DNA of 9,568 bases from assembly GCA_030611625.1 (NCBI GenBank), contig JAUWPK010000110.1:1-9568 (forward strand). The letters run 5' to 3'. Both the position numbers and the translations under genes were made by a program. The DNA comes from Promethearchaeum sp. GTDB lineage: Archaea; Asgardarchaeota; Lokiarchaeia; Sigyniarchaeales; Promethearchaeaceae. Below, piece after piece: positions 1-6,925 of the stretch. Positions within the stretch are counted from its first letter, which is position 1, and every line of letters starts with the position of its first letter. Under the pieces are notes generated by a model, which saw only the letters and a list, made by a program, of their open reading frames with translations, made no database searches and was not told the DNA's origin.

Positions 1-358
1 GATTATCTTTTATAATATAATAGTGCACTGGTTTATTAGGATCGGAATAATCCCACTCTCGCGTATATTCAGTTAACGATACTCCAAAATTAATCTGCCA
101 AATTAAGGGAAAATAATCCAATAACTTAATCGCGTTCGAAGGAAATAAACGAAAAACTGGAATTTGTCTTAATGCACTCTCTTTTGCTGCTTTATAACCT
201 ATAAAATAAGCTAATTCCATTGTTTTATGGTAATCGTCAGTTAAAAGATGAATTTCACGATATATTTCGCGATATATTAATTGGTAAAATAAAGAAGAAG
301 TATTGCGAGCAACAGCTGATGCCGCTTTAAAAACTAACCATTTAAAAGTGCTGCTCAT
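1..358 (-). CDS. Partial protein, probable second V4R/TRAPP-like small protein
   Basis: Starts at the ATG at 358-356 and stays open for 119 codons to the left edge, so the C-terminus is missing. The start overlaps the TGA of the upstream V4R gene in an ATGA junction, which suggests translational coupling and perhaps a protein pair. The visible part begins MSSTFKWLVFKAA, is rich in aromatic residues and mostly helical, and ends in a stretch with TEYTREWDYSDP and a predicted strand (HYYIIKD). No catalytic motif is visible. I suspect a divergent relative of the V4R/TRAPP (Bet3-like) fold because of size, layout and its coupled neighbour, but the diagnostic C-terminal Cys motif would lie outside the window. 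The existence of the gene is well supported; the family assignment is inference. Confidence 0.6.
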   Translation of the reverse strand, partial: MSSTFKWLVFKAASAVARNTSSLFYQLIYREIYREIHLLTDDYHKTMELAYFIGYKAAKESALRQIPVFRLFPSNAIKLLDYFPLIWQINFGVSLTEYTREWDYSDPNKPVHYYIIKDN

Positions 359-837
359 TTGGTTTCTTTCACCCCTAACTTATATGAATGCTTACAGTAT
401 GGATCTCCATGTGTCTTACAATTTAGGATCTCCATTTCCTTAATTTCAACCCCATTTCGTTCTAATATTTCACTGATCATCCCGATTACAACATTACACC
501 CAGGGGTTTGGATATCTTTGTATTGGTACTTACATAGGGCACTTTTATTATCTGTGACGGTAAAAATCTCAAAATCTTGTTCAATTTTTACCTTACTTCT
601 AAGAGTTATTTTATAGAGTTCTTTGATCAATTCACTATGATTTTTTGAATTTGGGATAAATTCTTTCGAATATGTGGCGCCGATATTTCTTCCCATACTT
701 AATAATCTCTTTTCAATATCCTTTTCTGAGAGATTATATTGCTTCATCACTCTTTGTAACCAATAAATGGTATTCCTCATTTGATTGAAGCCCATTTTTT
801 TCTTTACCAAAGAAGCGCGAGTATTATTTTCTGACAT
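355..837 (-). CDS. V4R-domain (4-vinyl reductase type) small-molecule-binding protein
   Basis: 160 residues, soluble, no signal peptide or membrane segment. The C-terminal third has the V4R (PF02830) signature: a helix after PGCNVVIGMISEIL (112-125), then a strand ending in C140, followed by GDPYC (144-148) and a final strand HSYKL. In this family such cysteines sit at a small-molecule, haem or metal-binding pocket. The fold is shared with TRAPP Bet3 and with haem-NO-binding proteins, and archaea use V4R domains mostly as sensors or adaptors; no reductase activity should be assumed. Residues 15-60 are helical, containing YWLQRVMKQYNLSEKD. It is the first gene of a two-gene unit: its TGA overlaps the ATG of the next gene. 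The start at 837 has no strong Shine-Dalgarno, but a TATA-like stretch lies about 45-55 nt upstream. Family confidence is good; the ligand is unknown. Confidence 0.8.
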   Translation of the reverse strand: MSENNTRASLVKKKMGFNQMRNTIYWLQRVMKQYNLSEKDIEKRLLSMGRNIGATYSKEFIPNSKNHSELIKELYKITLRSKVKIEQDFEIFTVTDNKSALCKYQYKDIQTPGCNVVIGMISEILERNGVEIKEMEILNCKTHGDPYCKHSYKLGVKETK

Positions 838-880
838 TTTAATTGACCAAGAATGTTATTCTATTCAAACTCTACAAATT

Positions 881-896
881 TATTAAATATAAAAAA
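881..896 (-). promoter_or_regulatory. TATA-like box for the V4R gene pair
   Basis: On the minus strand this reads as an A/T-only stretch (ATTTTTTATATTTAAT). It lies 45-60 nt upstream of the ATG at 837 and would place transcription start about 20-30 nt before that codon. The rest of 838-978 holds only A/T-rich sequence and T-runs that could end the DUF1295 transcript on the same strand. The assignment is by position and composition only. Confidence 0.35.
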
Positions 897-978
897 TATT
901 TTCATCTTTTTTTTGTAGTAATTCTCAGAATTTAGAAAATTAAAAAATTCCTAAGAGATTTTTATTTTATCCTTAACA

Positions 979-1884
979 TCACGAAGAAAAAGAAAATCTT
1001 GGAATCAATTTTGGAACTTTCAATTTATAATTTTGATATTCAGATTTTAAATCTTGACGTTTCTCCATCATAGGAATACTTATAAAAAGGAACAAAATAG
1101 TAATGGCAATTGGACCAAATATAACCCACCAATATTGAGGTTCTGCGCTTAAACCGAATAAATACAAACCCCACCAAAATAGAATCTCACCTAAATAATT
1201 AGGATGTCGAGATTTTGCCCATAATCCCTTATCCATAATCTCTTGAGGATTTTGTCTAGATTCCATAAATTTTTTCATTTGAAAGTCAGCAATTGTTTCT
1301 AATATTATTGCTCCTAAAGTAATAATTAAAGCTATATAATCAAGGAATCGAAAATTTGATGAACCCGAATTTAAAGAAGGGTATAGGGACAGACATCCAA
1401 AAAAGACGAGAATTGTTGGCATTAATTGAATACCTGTCAAATTAATGAACCAAAAAGATTTACCAAATTTTTTCCTAAAATTCGCATAACGCCAATCCTC
1501 ATGCTTCATCCCTTTCCACTGGCGAATCCAATTAAATGTTAATCTTAATCCCCAAAGACAAACCATTAGTAATACAGTATATTGCCGAAAATTATTAACT
1601 GAATCAGATGATGTAAATAAAAAGTAAAATCCAATTACTATGGGGATGAACGACCAATAAGGGTCATAAAAAGATGCATTTTTGAAGACTGTGCTTACTG
1701 TAAAAATAATTAAAGTAGCAAGGATATCGGCAAGAAATATCATTATAATTGGACTCAAATCATTTAAAAGATATCCAAAACCAATAGCAGATAAAATAGC
1801 AAGAACGTATGAGAGAAAAACTAATATAAATGCAGTACCAAGATTTATTTCTTTAATTTTTGTATTTGATTTATCCAATGACAT
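979..1884 (-). CDS. DUF1295 integral membrane protein (steroid 5-alpha-reductase-like superfamily)
   Basis: 301 residues with about seven hydrophobic helices (17-42, 45-66, 77-91, 101-117, 146-167, 180-199, 228-245, 252-272), so it is membrane-embedded. The family signature is complete: DPYWSFIPI (74-82); R114 with WKGMKHEDWRY (123-133); E196-x-x-AD-x-Q (196-202); and SRHPNYLGE (225-233), the NADPH/active-site-side motif shared with sterol reductases and isoprenylcysteine methyltransferases. Length matches PF06966 (about 240-300). The family probably reduces or modifies a lipid or steroid-like substrate, but its reaction is not established. The start is the ATG at 1884; there is no Shine-Dalgarno and a TATA-like box sits 27-36 nt upstream, as for a leaderless transcript. 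It is divergent from the EamA transporter across 164 bp. Confidence 0.88.
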   Translation of the reverse strand: MSLDKSNTKIKEINLGTAFILVFLSYVLAILSAIGFGYLLNDLSPIIMIFLADILATLIIFTVSTVFKNASFYDPYWSFIPIVIGFYFLFTSSDSVNNFRQYTVLLMVCLWGLRLTFNWIRQWKGMKHEDWRYANFRKKFGKSFWFINLTGIQLMPTILVFFGCLSLYPSLNSGSSNFRFLDYIALIITLGAIILETIADFQMKKFMESRQNPQEIMDKGLWAKSRHPNYLGEILFWWGLYLFGLSAEPQYWWVIFGPIAITILFLFISIPMMEKRQDLKSEYQNYKLKVPKLIPRFSFSS

Positions 1885-1910
1885 AATACGTTGTATTTGT
1901 TAACCAAAGA

Positions 1911-1920
1911 ACTTAAATAT
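1911..1920 (-). promoter_or_regulatory. TATA-like box for the DUF1295 gene
   Basis: On the minus strand it reads ATATTTAAGT, 27-36 nt upstream of the ATG at 1884. This spacing is what an archaeal promoter of a leaderless mRNA would show, and no Shine-Dalgarno is present. Called by motif and distance only. Confidence 0.35.
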
Positions 1921-1924
1921 TCAT

Positions 1925-1966
1925 TTCTATATATAGAACTTCATATCTATATGTAGAATTTCAATG
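1925..1966. promoter_or_regulatory. Palindromic tandem element in divergent promoter region (candidate operator)
   Basis: A perfect 14-bp palindrome, TTCTATATATAGAA (1925-1938), is followed by a second near-copy. The 20-bp unit starting TCTATATATAGAAC (1926-1945) recurs at 1946-1965 with 16 of 20 bases matching, and a third fragment, GTATAGA, follows. It lies between divergent DUF1295 and EamA genes, just beyond the DUF1295 TATA-like box, so a dimeric regulator bound here could control both. Part of the A/T run may simply be the TATA box of the transporter. Confidence 0.4.
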
Positions 1967-2048
1967 TATAGACCCTTTTTTAACAGAAAAATTCAAAGAA
2001 AAATGAGGGGATGGATAAAATTAATATGGATAATGGCTTCAAAGAGAT

Positions 2049-2996
2049 ATGCAAGGATGGATAATGGCTTTTTTAGCAGTTTTTACATTTGTTAGTTCTA
2101 ATGTAATATTTCGCAGGGTGGAAAATGAGGCTTCCCCTGTTTACATCAATAGTGTCCGTACTTTAATCGGTATTTTAACTTTTTGGATTGTTGCGGTAAT
2201 TTCTGGAGTTTTTCTATTAATTTTCCAATTTCCAATAATGTTGTGGATATGGTTGATATTATCCTTTATATTCGGGCAAGTTATTGGCGATACCGCTTAT
2301 TTAATAGCTCAAAAGGAGCTAGGAGTTACTCAAACAATAGCGATTACCTTAACCTTCCCATTATTTACATACATTCTCGCAATGATCTTTTTAGATGATT
2401 TGTTTAGTTATTCAATTATTATTTCCTTTGCTTTCATTAGCTTAGGTGTTATTTTTATTAATTATGGGGTAGAAAAAGCTAAAATTATAAACGGTAATTT
2501 AGTAAATGTGGAAAATGAAGAAAATAATCAAAAAAAAAAATCAGGGCTTGCAATTGTTTTTGCTTTTATTGCTTCTTTAGCATGGGCAGTAGGATTAGTT
2601 ATTATAGATTATTCACTCAATGAAATAACAAAAATTACTGAAATAAAGGAAATGAGTTCTATTTTAGCCAATGTTATTAGATTTCCCTTCGCATTTATAA
2701 TTCTTTTGGGAATAGTGAAACATTCAGATGGAAAAATATCTATAAGAAAAAGGAAGGGAGCATGGGGTTGGTTAATTTTAGGCTCAATTATTGGGACAAG
2801 CCTTGGAGCTTATTTTTATACTGAAGCCACCTTAGCAGTAGGTGCCACAGTTATGTCCCTTTTTGCTAACGCTGCGCCTTTAATTGCAATCCCTCTGGAT
2901 TATATATTTAATAAAGAACGAATAAATTGGAGATCAATTATAGGCGTTATGTTGATAATAATTGGAATTGTATTTGTTATTTTCATGAAACCTTAA
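2049..2996 (+). CDS. EamA/DMT-family transporter
   Basis: 315 residues built as two EamA repeats (PF00892) of five hydrophobic helices each, about 1-135 and 168-313, joined by a basic/acidic cytoplasmic loop (140-167). The usual features are present: SSNVIFRR in helix 1, a glycine-rich stretch IFGQVIGDTAYLIAQKELG in the first repeat, and the matching GTSLGAYFYTEATLAVGATV in the second, ending with helices closing at IGIVFVIFMKP. Members export or import small metabolites such as amino acids or nucleosides across the cytoplasmic membrane; the substrate cannot be read. The first ATG is at 2049, but an ATG at 2064 (MAFLAVF) also fits and lies behind a GGATGG sequence. The start region contains a 14-bp repeat. 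A 66-bp gap to the next plus-strand gene would allow co-transcription. Confidence 0.88.
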   Translation: MQGWIMAFLAVFTFVSSNVIFRRVENEASPVYINSVRTLIGILTFWIVAVISGVFLLIFQFPIMLWIWLILSFIFGQVIGDTAYLIAQKELGVTQTIAITLTFPLFTYILAMIFLDDLFSYSIIISFAFISLGVIFINYGVEKAKIINGNLVNVENEENNQKKKSGLAIVFAFIASLAWAVGLVIIDYSLNEITKITEIKEMSSILANVIRFPFAFIILLGIVKHSDGKISIRKRKGAWGWLILGSIIGTSLGAYFYTEATLAVGATVMSLFANAAPLIAIPLDYIFNKERINWRSIIGVMLIIIGIVFVIFMKP

Positions 2997-3062
2997 TTTT
3001 TAAGTAGAATAATACAATGTAAAAATAGTAAAAGAGAATTGATTAATATTGAGAGTGGATTT

Positions 3063-4421
3063 ATGACGGAATTACGATGGTTAAAAAAACCAAGATGTAA
3101 TGAGTGCGGTCAAGAAATAATAGAACCACATTTATGGTGCCTTAATTGTAATAACTTAATTTCAATCCAACCGATAAAAGGTCCAAAAAAATCCAATATC
3201 AATTTGAAATCAATGTGGTCATTAAATTCATTTCTCCCAAGTTTTTCAAAAATTGTATCATTAGTTGAAGGAAATACGCCTATTATTCAAATTAAAAATA
3301 TTCCTGAAATTAAGGGTCTAAATGTCAAATTAGAATTCAGAAATCCAACTAGTTCATTCCGTGATAGAGCAAGTTCATTAATAGTATCTGATGCTTTATC
3401 AAAAAAATACAATGAAATAATTGGAGCGAGCACGGGATCCTTTAGTATAAGCTTAGCTGCATATACAAGCCATGCGGCATTAAAATCAACAGCTTTCATT
3501 CCAGGAAACTTAGAACTTTCAAAAATTGAGCAATTAAAGATGTATGGCACAAAAATTGTAGACACAAACAAAAATTTAGATGAATCAATAAAATCCGCAA
3601 AAAATTATGCTTTAGAACAAAAAAGTTATTTTCCAACCCCCAATGATAATTTACTTACCATTGAAGGTCAGAAAACAATAGGACTTGAATTAATTTTACA
3701 ATTAGCTAATATAGAAAATGTTATTATTCCTCGTGGATCTGGAACTTTAATTCTTTCAATTTTTCGGGGTTTTGAAGACGCTATAGAATCAGGATGGATA
3801 AAAAAATACCCCAAAATTTTTGCAGTCTCTCTAAAAAGTTCATCAAATTCTCATATTGCTGAATCACTGGAAATGAAAGCACCTCCTCTCTTAGATCATA
3901 TAAAAAAAATAATAAAGAAAACTAAAGGAAAAGAACTCCCAATTGATGCTTTGGATATGATAAAAAATGCTTCTGAAGTAGCAAAGAAGGAAGGATTGTT
4001 TATTGAACCCGCCTCTGCTTCAGTTATAGCGGCTGCAAAAAAATTGGTACATGATGAAATTGATCCTCAATCTACAGTTGCAATTTTAACTGGCTCCGGT
4101 TTAAATGCTCTAAATAAATTTGCTTTCCAAATGAGGAATTTAAAAAAAACCGTTTGGGGGCTCTCAGAAACCTCCACTCGAAGGTTTGAAATTCTTAATA
4201 TTATTGCAGAAAAAAAAAATACTACTCACGGTTATGCTATATGGGTCAGTTTAGGCAAAAAGAAAACTATTCAATCTATCTACCATCATCTAGATTCTTT
4301 AAATCAAGATGGATTAATTGAATTTAAAGAAGTTGGAAATACAAAAAAATGCCTAATTACAAAAAAAGGGTATGAATTGTTAAATAAAATGCGTGAAATT
4401 ATAGATCTTAGAGAAATTTAG
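3063..4421 (+). CDS. Threonine-synthase-like PLP-fold pseudoenzyme fused to C-terminal winged helix; probable regulator
   Basis: 452 residues from the ATG at 3063; an in-frame TTG at 3039 would add eight. Three parts follow in order. Residues 8-32 form a zinc ribbon with C12, C15, C26 and C29. Residues 60-355 match fold-type II PLP enzymes of the threonine-synthase group (PF00291): NPTSSFRDR, STGSFS, an EGQKT helix, IEPASAS and ILTGSG. Residues 368-445 form a PadR/MarR-like winged helix (THGYAIW, SIYHHLDSLNQDGLIE, LITKKGYELL). In threonine synthases the first motif is SFKDR, whose Lys carries PLP; here it is Arg (R100, codon CGT). The usual Asn of the substrate loop (SGNxS) is Ser, and the phosphate loop reads PRGSGT instead of xxGNGG. 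Catalysis by Schiff base is therefore not expected. I infer an amino-acid- or phosphate-sensing transcription factor. Active ThrC remains possible only if another Lys substitutes. Confidence 0.75.
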   Translation: MTELRWLKKPRCNECGQEIIEPHLWCLNCNNLISIQPIKGPKKSNINLKSMWSLNSFLPSFSKIVSLVEGNTPIIQIKNIPEIKGLNVKLEFRNPTSSFRDRASSLIVSDALSKKYNEIIGASTGSFSISLAAYTSHAALKSTAFIPGNLELSKIEQLKMYGTKIVDTNKNLDESIKSAKNYALEQKSYFPTPNDNLLTIEGQKTIGLELILQLANIENVIIPRGSGTLILSIFRGFEDAIESGWIKKYPKIFAVSLKSSSNSHIAESLEMKAPPLLDHIKKIIKKTKGKELPIDALDMIKNASEVAKKEGLFIEPASASVIAAAKKLVHDEIDPQSTVAILTGSGLNALNKFAFQMRNLKKTVWGLSETSTRRFEILNIIAEKKNTTHGYAIWVSLGKKKTIQSIYHHLDSLNQDGLIEFKEVGNTKKCLITKKGYELLNKMREIIDLREI

Positions 4422-4429
4422 TCTTTTTA

Positions 4430-5329
4430 TCATGCATCTGGCCATGGATTATCTGTTTTTTTTTTCTTATCAACAGTAATTTCTCCTTGATTTGATTTAG
4501 TAATTTTTTGAGTTTTAATATCCGGGGAATTATTATTTTGAACCTTTTCTTCTTTTACTCCTTCTTTTACTCCTTCTTTTGACCAATAAGTATTAATAGA
4601 ATTCATCTGATCATTTGATAATTTTTGAGCAGCATCTTGCCCGGGAAAAGGAGTAAAACTAGACTCAAATTCGCTTTCATTTGGATTTAGATTTTTCGGG
4701 TGAAAATAAGTATCGAAATTCTCAGATTTATCCTTTTGAATCATTTTTTCATCTTCTATATATTCAAAAGGATTTACATTCGGGGCAGAAATATCAAAAG
4801 GACTGAGGTTCTCAAGTTTTGGCTTAAAAGTATTACCAACTGATTGTGATGAGTTCGTAGGATTAATGGTTTGAAAACTAGATTTAGAAAGATCCTTACT
4901 TGGTAGAATTTTTACTCCAGATTCGACTTTTTCTGAAATTTTTTTTACTGATTCTATAATAATTCCCTTTATATCAGGTCTAATTAAATACTTATCAGGA
5001 TGAGTATTTAAATCTTTAAGAGCATGAATTATTTCCTCAAGAGCATAATCTGGATTACCTGATCTGAGTAAGGCCCAACAATCTTCATTACGTCTGATAA
5101 ATTGCATATTTAAATTACAATCTTTTAATAATAATACTAATCTGGGTTCATATTTTACTAATTTTGGTTCTTTTTTAATTTTAGATAACATTTTTATTAT
5201 TATTGGCTTTAAATTTTCAAAATCTTTCCCATATTGAATATTAGAAATTCTTTTTTCAGTTTTTACAAGCCAAGCTTCCAAATCATAGCCAGAAAAGTTC
5301 CTATTTTCTTTCTTTTTTTTTCTAACCAT
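4430..5329 (-). CDS. Unknown protein, helical N-terminal domain plus long disordered tail
   Basis: 299 residues from the ATG at 5329; this start is chosen because GAGGTGA sits 5 nt upstream, while the in-frame GTG at 5338 overlaps that site. It begins with a very basic patch (VRKKKKENR). Residues about 12-160 look like a compact helical domain, with a region MQFIRRNEDCWALLRSGNPD followed by YALEEIIHALKDL and DIKGIIIESVKKISEKVESG. Residues about 165-299 are low-complexity, rich in Ser, Asn, Pro, Glu and Lys, with a tandem EGVKEGVKEEK and the end KKKKTDNPWPDA, so probably disordered. There is no membrane segment or known motif, and I do not recognise the family. It converges on the PLP-fold regulator (8 bp) and is divergent from the ECF S component. 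A nucleic-acid or scaffold role is possible from the charge pattern, but this is a guess. Confidence 0.8.
   Translation of the reverse strand: MVRKKKKENRNFSGYDLEAWLVKTEKRISNIQYGKDFENLKPIIIKMLSKIKKEPKLVKYEPRLVLLLKDCNLNMQFIRRNEDCWALLRSGNPDYALEEIIHALKDLNTHPDKYLIRPDIKGIIIESVKKISEKVESGVKILPSKDLSKSSFQTINPTNSSQSVGNTFKPKLENLSPFDISAPNVNPFEYIEDEKMIQKDKSENFDTYFHPKNLNPNESEFESSFTPFPGQDAAQKLSNDQMNSINTYWSKEGVKEGVKEEKVQNNNSPDIKTQKITKSNQGEITVDKKKKTDNPWPDA
4456..4465 (+). terminator. T-run, candidate terminator of the PLP-fold regulator gene
   Basis: Ten consecutive T lie 35 nt past the stop at 4421 on the plus strand. Archaeal RNA polymerase can end transcription at such runs without a hairpin. The run also encodes the lysine repeat of the converging gene, so coding need may explain it. 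Confidence 0.35.
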
Positions 5330-5334
5330 ATATG

Positions 5335-5341
5335 TCACCTC
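5335..5341 (-). promoter_or_regulatory. Shine-Dalgarno GAGGTGA deciding the start of the disordered-tail protein
   Basis: The minus strand reads GAGGTGA, then five bases, then ATG at 5329. The match to the 16S rRNA end is strong and supports this ATG over the GTG that lies inside the site. Confidence 0.7.
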
Positions 5342-5352
5342 TTATTTCTAAC

Positions 5353-5384
5353 TAATAATTATAATATAATTTAATAATTATAAT
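5353..5384. repeat. 13-bp direct repeat in divergent promoter region
   Basis: TAATAATTATAAT occurs at 5353-5365 and again at 5372-5384, within an A/T-only stretch between the divergent unknown gene and ECF-S gene. It may be part of overlapping promoters or an operator; at this composition chance cannot be excluded. Confidence 0.4.
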
Positions 5385-5401
5385 GATTAGAAAAAAAAAA
5401 G

Positions 5402-5410
5402 TATAAATAT
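5402..5410 (+). promoter_or_regulatory. TATA box for the ECF S-component gene
   Basis: TATAAATAT follows a run of ten A and lies about 60 nt upstream of the favoured ATG at 5469. Transcription would begin near 5430-5435, giving a short leader with room for the GGTGA site at 5459-5463. Confidence 0.5.
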
Positions 5411-5468
5411 TAAAGTTACCTTTTGAATATTTGAATACTAAAGTTTCTATTTGAATATGGTGAAAATT

Positions 5469-6224
5469 ATGGAAAATGAAAATGCTCAACTCACAAACCC
5501 TATAAATGTCGAAAGAAGTGTTCCCGAAAACAAAAGAAGAATTATTATATTAAATATTGCAATTATGGGGATACTTACCGCATTAGAAACCATTATGACA
5601 GCAACAGTTTCAATCCCAATTCCCGCTACAACAGGTTATTTTAATGTAGGTGAAGGAATAATCTATTTCGCAGCAATTTTATTTGGACCTTACATTGGAG
5701 CATTTGTTGGTGGAGTTGGTGCAGGTTTTGCTGATGTATTAGGAGGATATGCGATTTTTGCTCCTGGAACGTTCATAGCAAAGGCTGCAGAGGGATTTGT
5801 AGTGGGATGGGTATTCAAAAAACTAAGAGAAAATAATTCTATAAACAACAATTGGAAAATTTTCTCGTTAATTCTTGGATTTGTTGTTGGAGGGTTAATG
5901 GTAATTCTTGCAGATGGAACAATTCCAATTATAATACTGGGAATAATTTTAGCAGTTATCATCTGGATTTTGGGATTAACTGTCCAAAAAAATATAAGTG
6001 TAAAACTTCTCGCTATGATGGCAGGAGGAATTGTAATGGTTTTGGGATATTTCCTTTATGAATCCATATTATTAAATTTAATTTCACCAGATTATTATCT
6101 TAACCCCCTAAATGCGGCTCTAATTGAAGTTCCTTTTAATATTTTACAAGTACTTTCAGGGATATTTATTGCAATTCCTTTAATTGCTGCTTTGGAGCCT
6201 GTTGCAAAAAATTATTATAAATAA
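5469..6224 (+). CDS. ECF transporter S component (substrate-binding membrane subunit)
   Basis: 251 residues from the ATG at 5469, preceded by GGTGA with a 5-nt gap; upstream in-frame TTG (5451) and ATG (5457) are weaker choices. It is an integral membrane protein of the ECF-S group (PF07155-like). After a polar N-terminus of about 22 residues come a first helix with MGILTALETIM, the loop IPIPATTGYFNVGEG, then AILFGPYIGAFVGGVGAG and the conserved ADVLGGY, then FIAKAAEGFVVG; late markers are LGYFLYE and EVPFNILQVLSGI. Such proteins bind a vitamin or related micronutrient and dock to a shared EcfT/EcfA module; neither is in this window. It is longer than the usual 170-200 residues because two extra hydrophobic helices (about 131-172 in this numbering) sit between the AAEGF and GYFLYE segments. 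The substrate cannot be assigned. Confidence 0.82.
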   Translation: MENENAQLTNPINVERSVPENKRRIIILNIAIMGILTALETIMTATVSIPIPATTGYFNVGEGIIYFAAILFGPYIGAFVGGVGAGFADVLGGYAIFAPGTFIAKAAEGFVVGWVFKKLRENNSINNNWKIFSLILGFVVGGLMVILADGTIPIIILGIILAVIIWILGLTVQKNISVKLLAMMAGGIVMVLGYFLYESILLNLISPDYYLNPLNAALIEVPFNILQVLSGIFIAIPLIAALEPVAKNYYK

Positions 6225-6238
6225 GATTATCGGCAAAA

Positions 6239-6250
6239 TTTTTTTTATTT
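6239..6250 (+). terminator. T-rich terminator after the ECF S-component gene
   Basis: Eight T, an A and three T begin 15 nt past the TAA at 6224, continuing into a T-rich stretch. This fits intrinsic archaeal termination, which needs no hairpin. Confidence 0.5.
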
Positions 6251-6275
6251 TATCTTTCACAGTATATTTATAAAC

Positions 6276-6925
6276 ATGAAAATTGGTTCGTCAATTGAAG
6301 ATCTCTATAATCCCCAACATGATATTTTAAAAAACCTATCGGAATTCAGAGAAGTTGAATTTGAAAATTAATTTACACTAAAAATCTCAGAATTCGCTTT
6401 TAAAAAAGTAAAAACTGTAGTAAAATCTGCATTTGAAGCACTAAATCAGGCAGTGGAATCATATTGGTTGTTTTTAGGTTATAATATCATCCAAGATATA
6501 ATTATTCCTTATCAGCGCGTATCTCATGCTTTTGTTGAAGTAGATGTAAGGAATATTCTTAATCTGAAAAAAAAATTAAAGAATCGAATTTAGAGATTTT
6601 AGGATGGGGACATCCGCATGCTGATTTCGGAGTTTTCTTTTCTGGAACAGATTGGCGAAATCAAGAAAGAATTTTTAACGAGACAAGTAATTATGTGCTT
6701 ACTAAAAGAAAAAAAGAAAATTCAGTTTCAAAAGTTATCATTAAATATTCATATGGATCCACGTTTAATATTCATGAAGATAACTTTGTACAACTTACTT
6801 GGCAAGAACCAGGGGGACCTATTCAGCATTCTCTTGTAGATTTAGAGATAATTCCTAGCAAAATCTACTTAAATTTCGATTTTAATTCTTATGGACAAGA
6901 AATTCAAAAATACTTTTCTAAATAA
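6276..6925 (+). pseudogene. Broken JAMM/MPN+ (Rpn11/CSN5-like) metallopeptidase gene
   Basis: Reading from the ATG at 6276 gives 31 codons to an in-frame TAA (6369-6371). The same frame then continues through a typical MPN start (LKISEFAFKKV) to an AVESYWLFLG segment whose Glu (6456-6458) fits the JAMM catalytic Glu, and ends at a TAG near 6590. A -1 shift at nine A (6567-6575) restores reading: ESNLEILGWGHPHADFG, then SGTDWRNQ, giving the exact zinc signature H-x-H-x7-S-x-x-D (His codons 6611 and 6617, Ser 6641, Asp 6650). The frame stays open to the TAA at 6923-6925. The intact form would be about 216 residues, a Zn-dependent isopeptidase of the kind that removes ubiquitin-like tags. With one nonsense change and one indel but all key residues kept, this is a young pseudogene, a sequencing artefact in a homopolymer, or recoding; the first is favoured. 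A short TATA-like stretch (6263-6273) lies just before the ATG. Confidence 0.75.

Noticed and set aside
3039..3062. TTG at 3039 as the start of the PLP-fold protein
   Set aside because: It has no ribosome binding site and adds eight residues of no family likeness; the ATG at 3063 precedes the zinc ribbon directly.
5330..5338. GTG at 5338 as the start of the disordered-tail protein
   Set aside because: The GTG is part of the GAGGTGA site that serves the ATG at 5329.
6566..6592. Programmed -1 ribosomal frameshift at the nine-A run as the main explanation
   Set aside because: The in-frame TAA at 6369 upstream would also need bypass, so decay or sequence error is simpler; it is kept only as an alternative.
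6618..6925. Two overlapping short open frames in the JAMM region as separate genes
   Set aside because: One runs in a frame without family likeness; the other (from a GTG at 6695) is the C-terminal half of the broken JAMM gene and starts after the zinc motif, so it would not fold alone.
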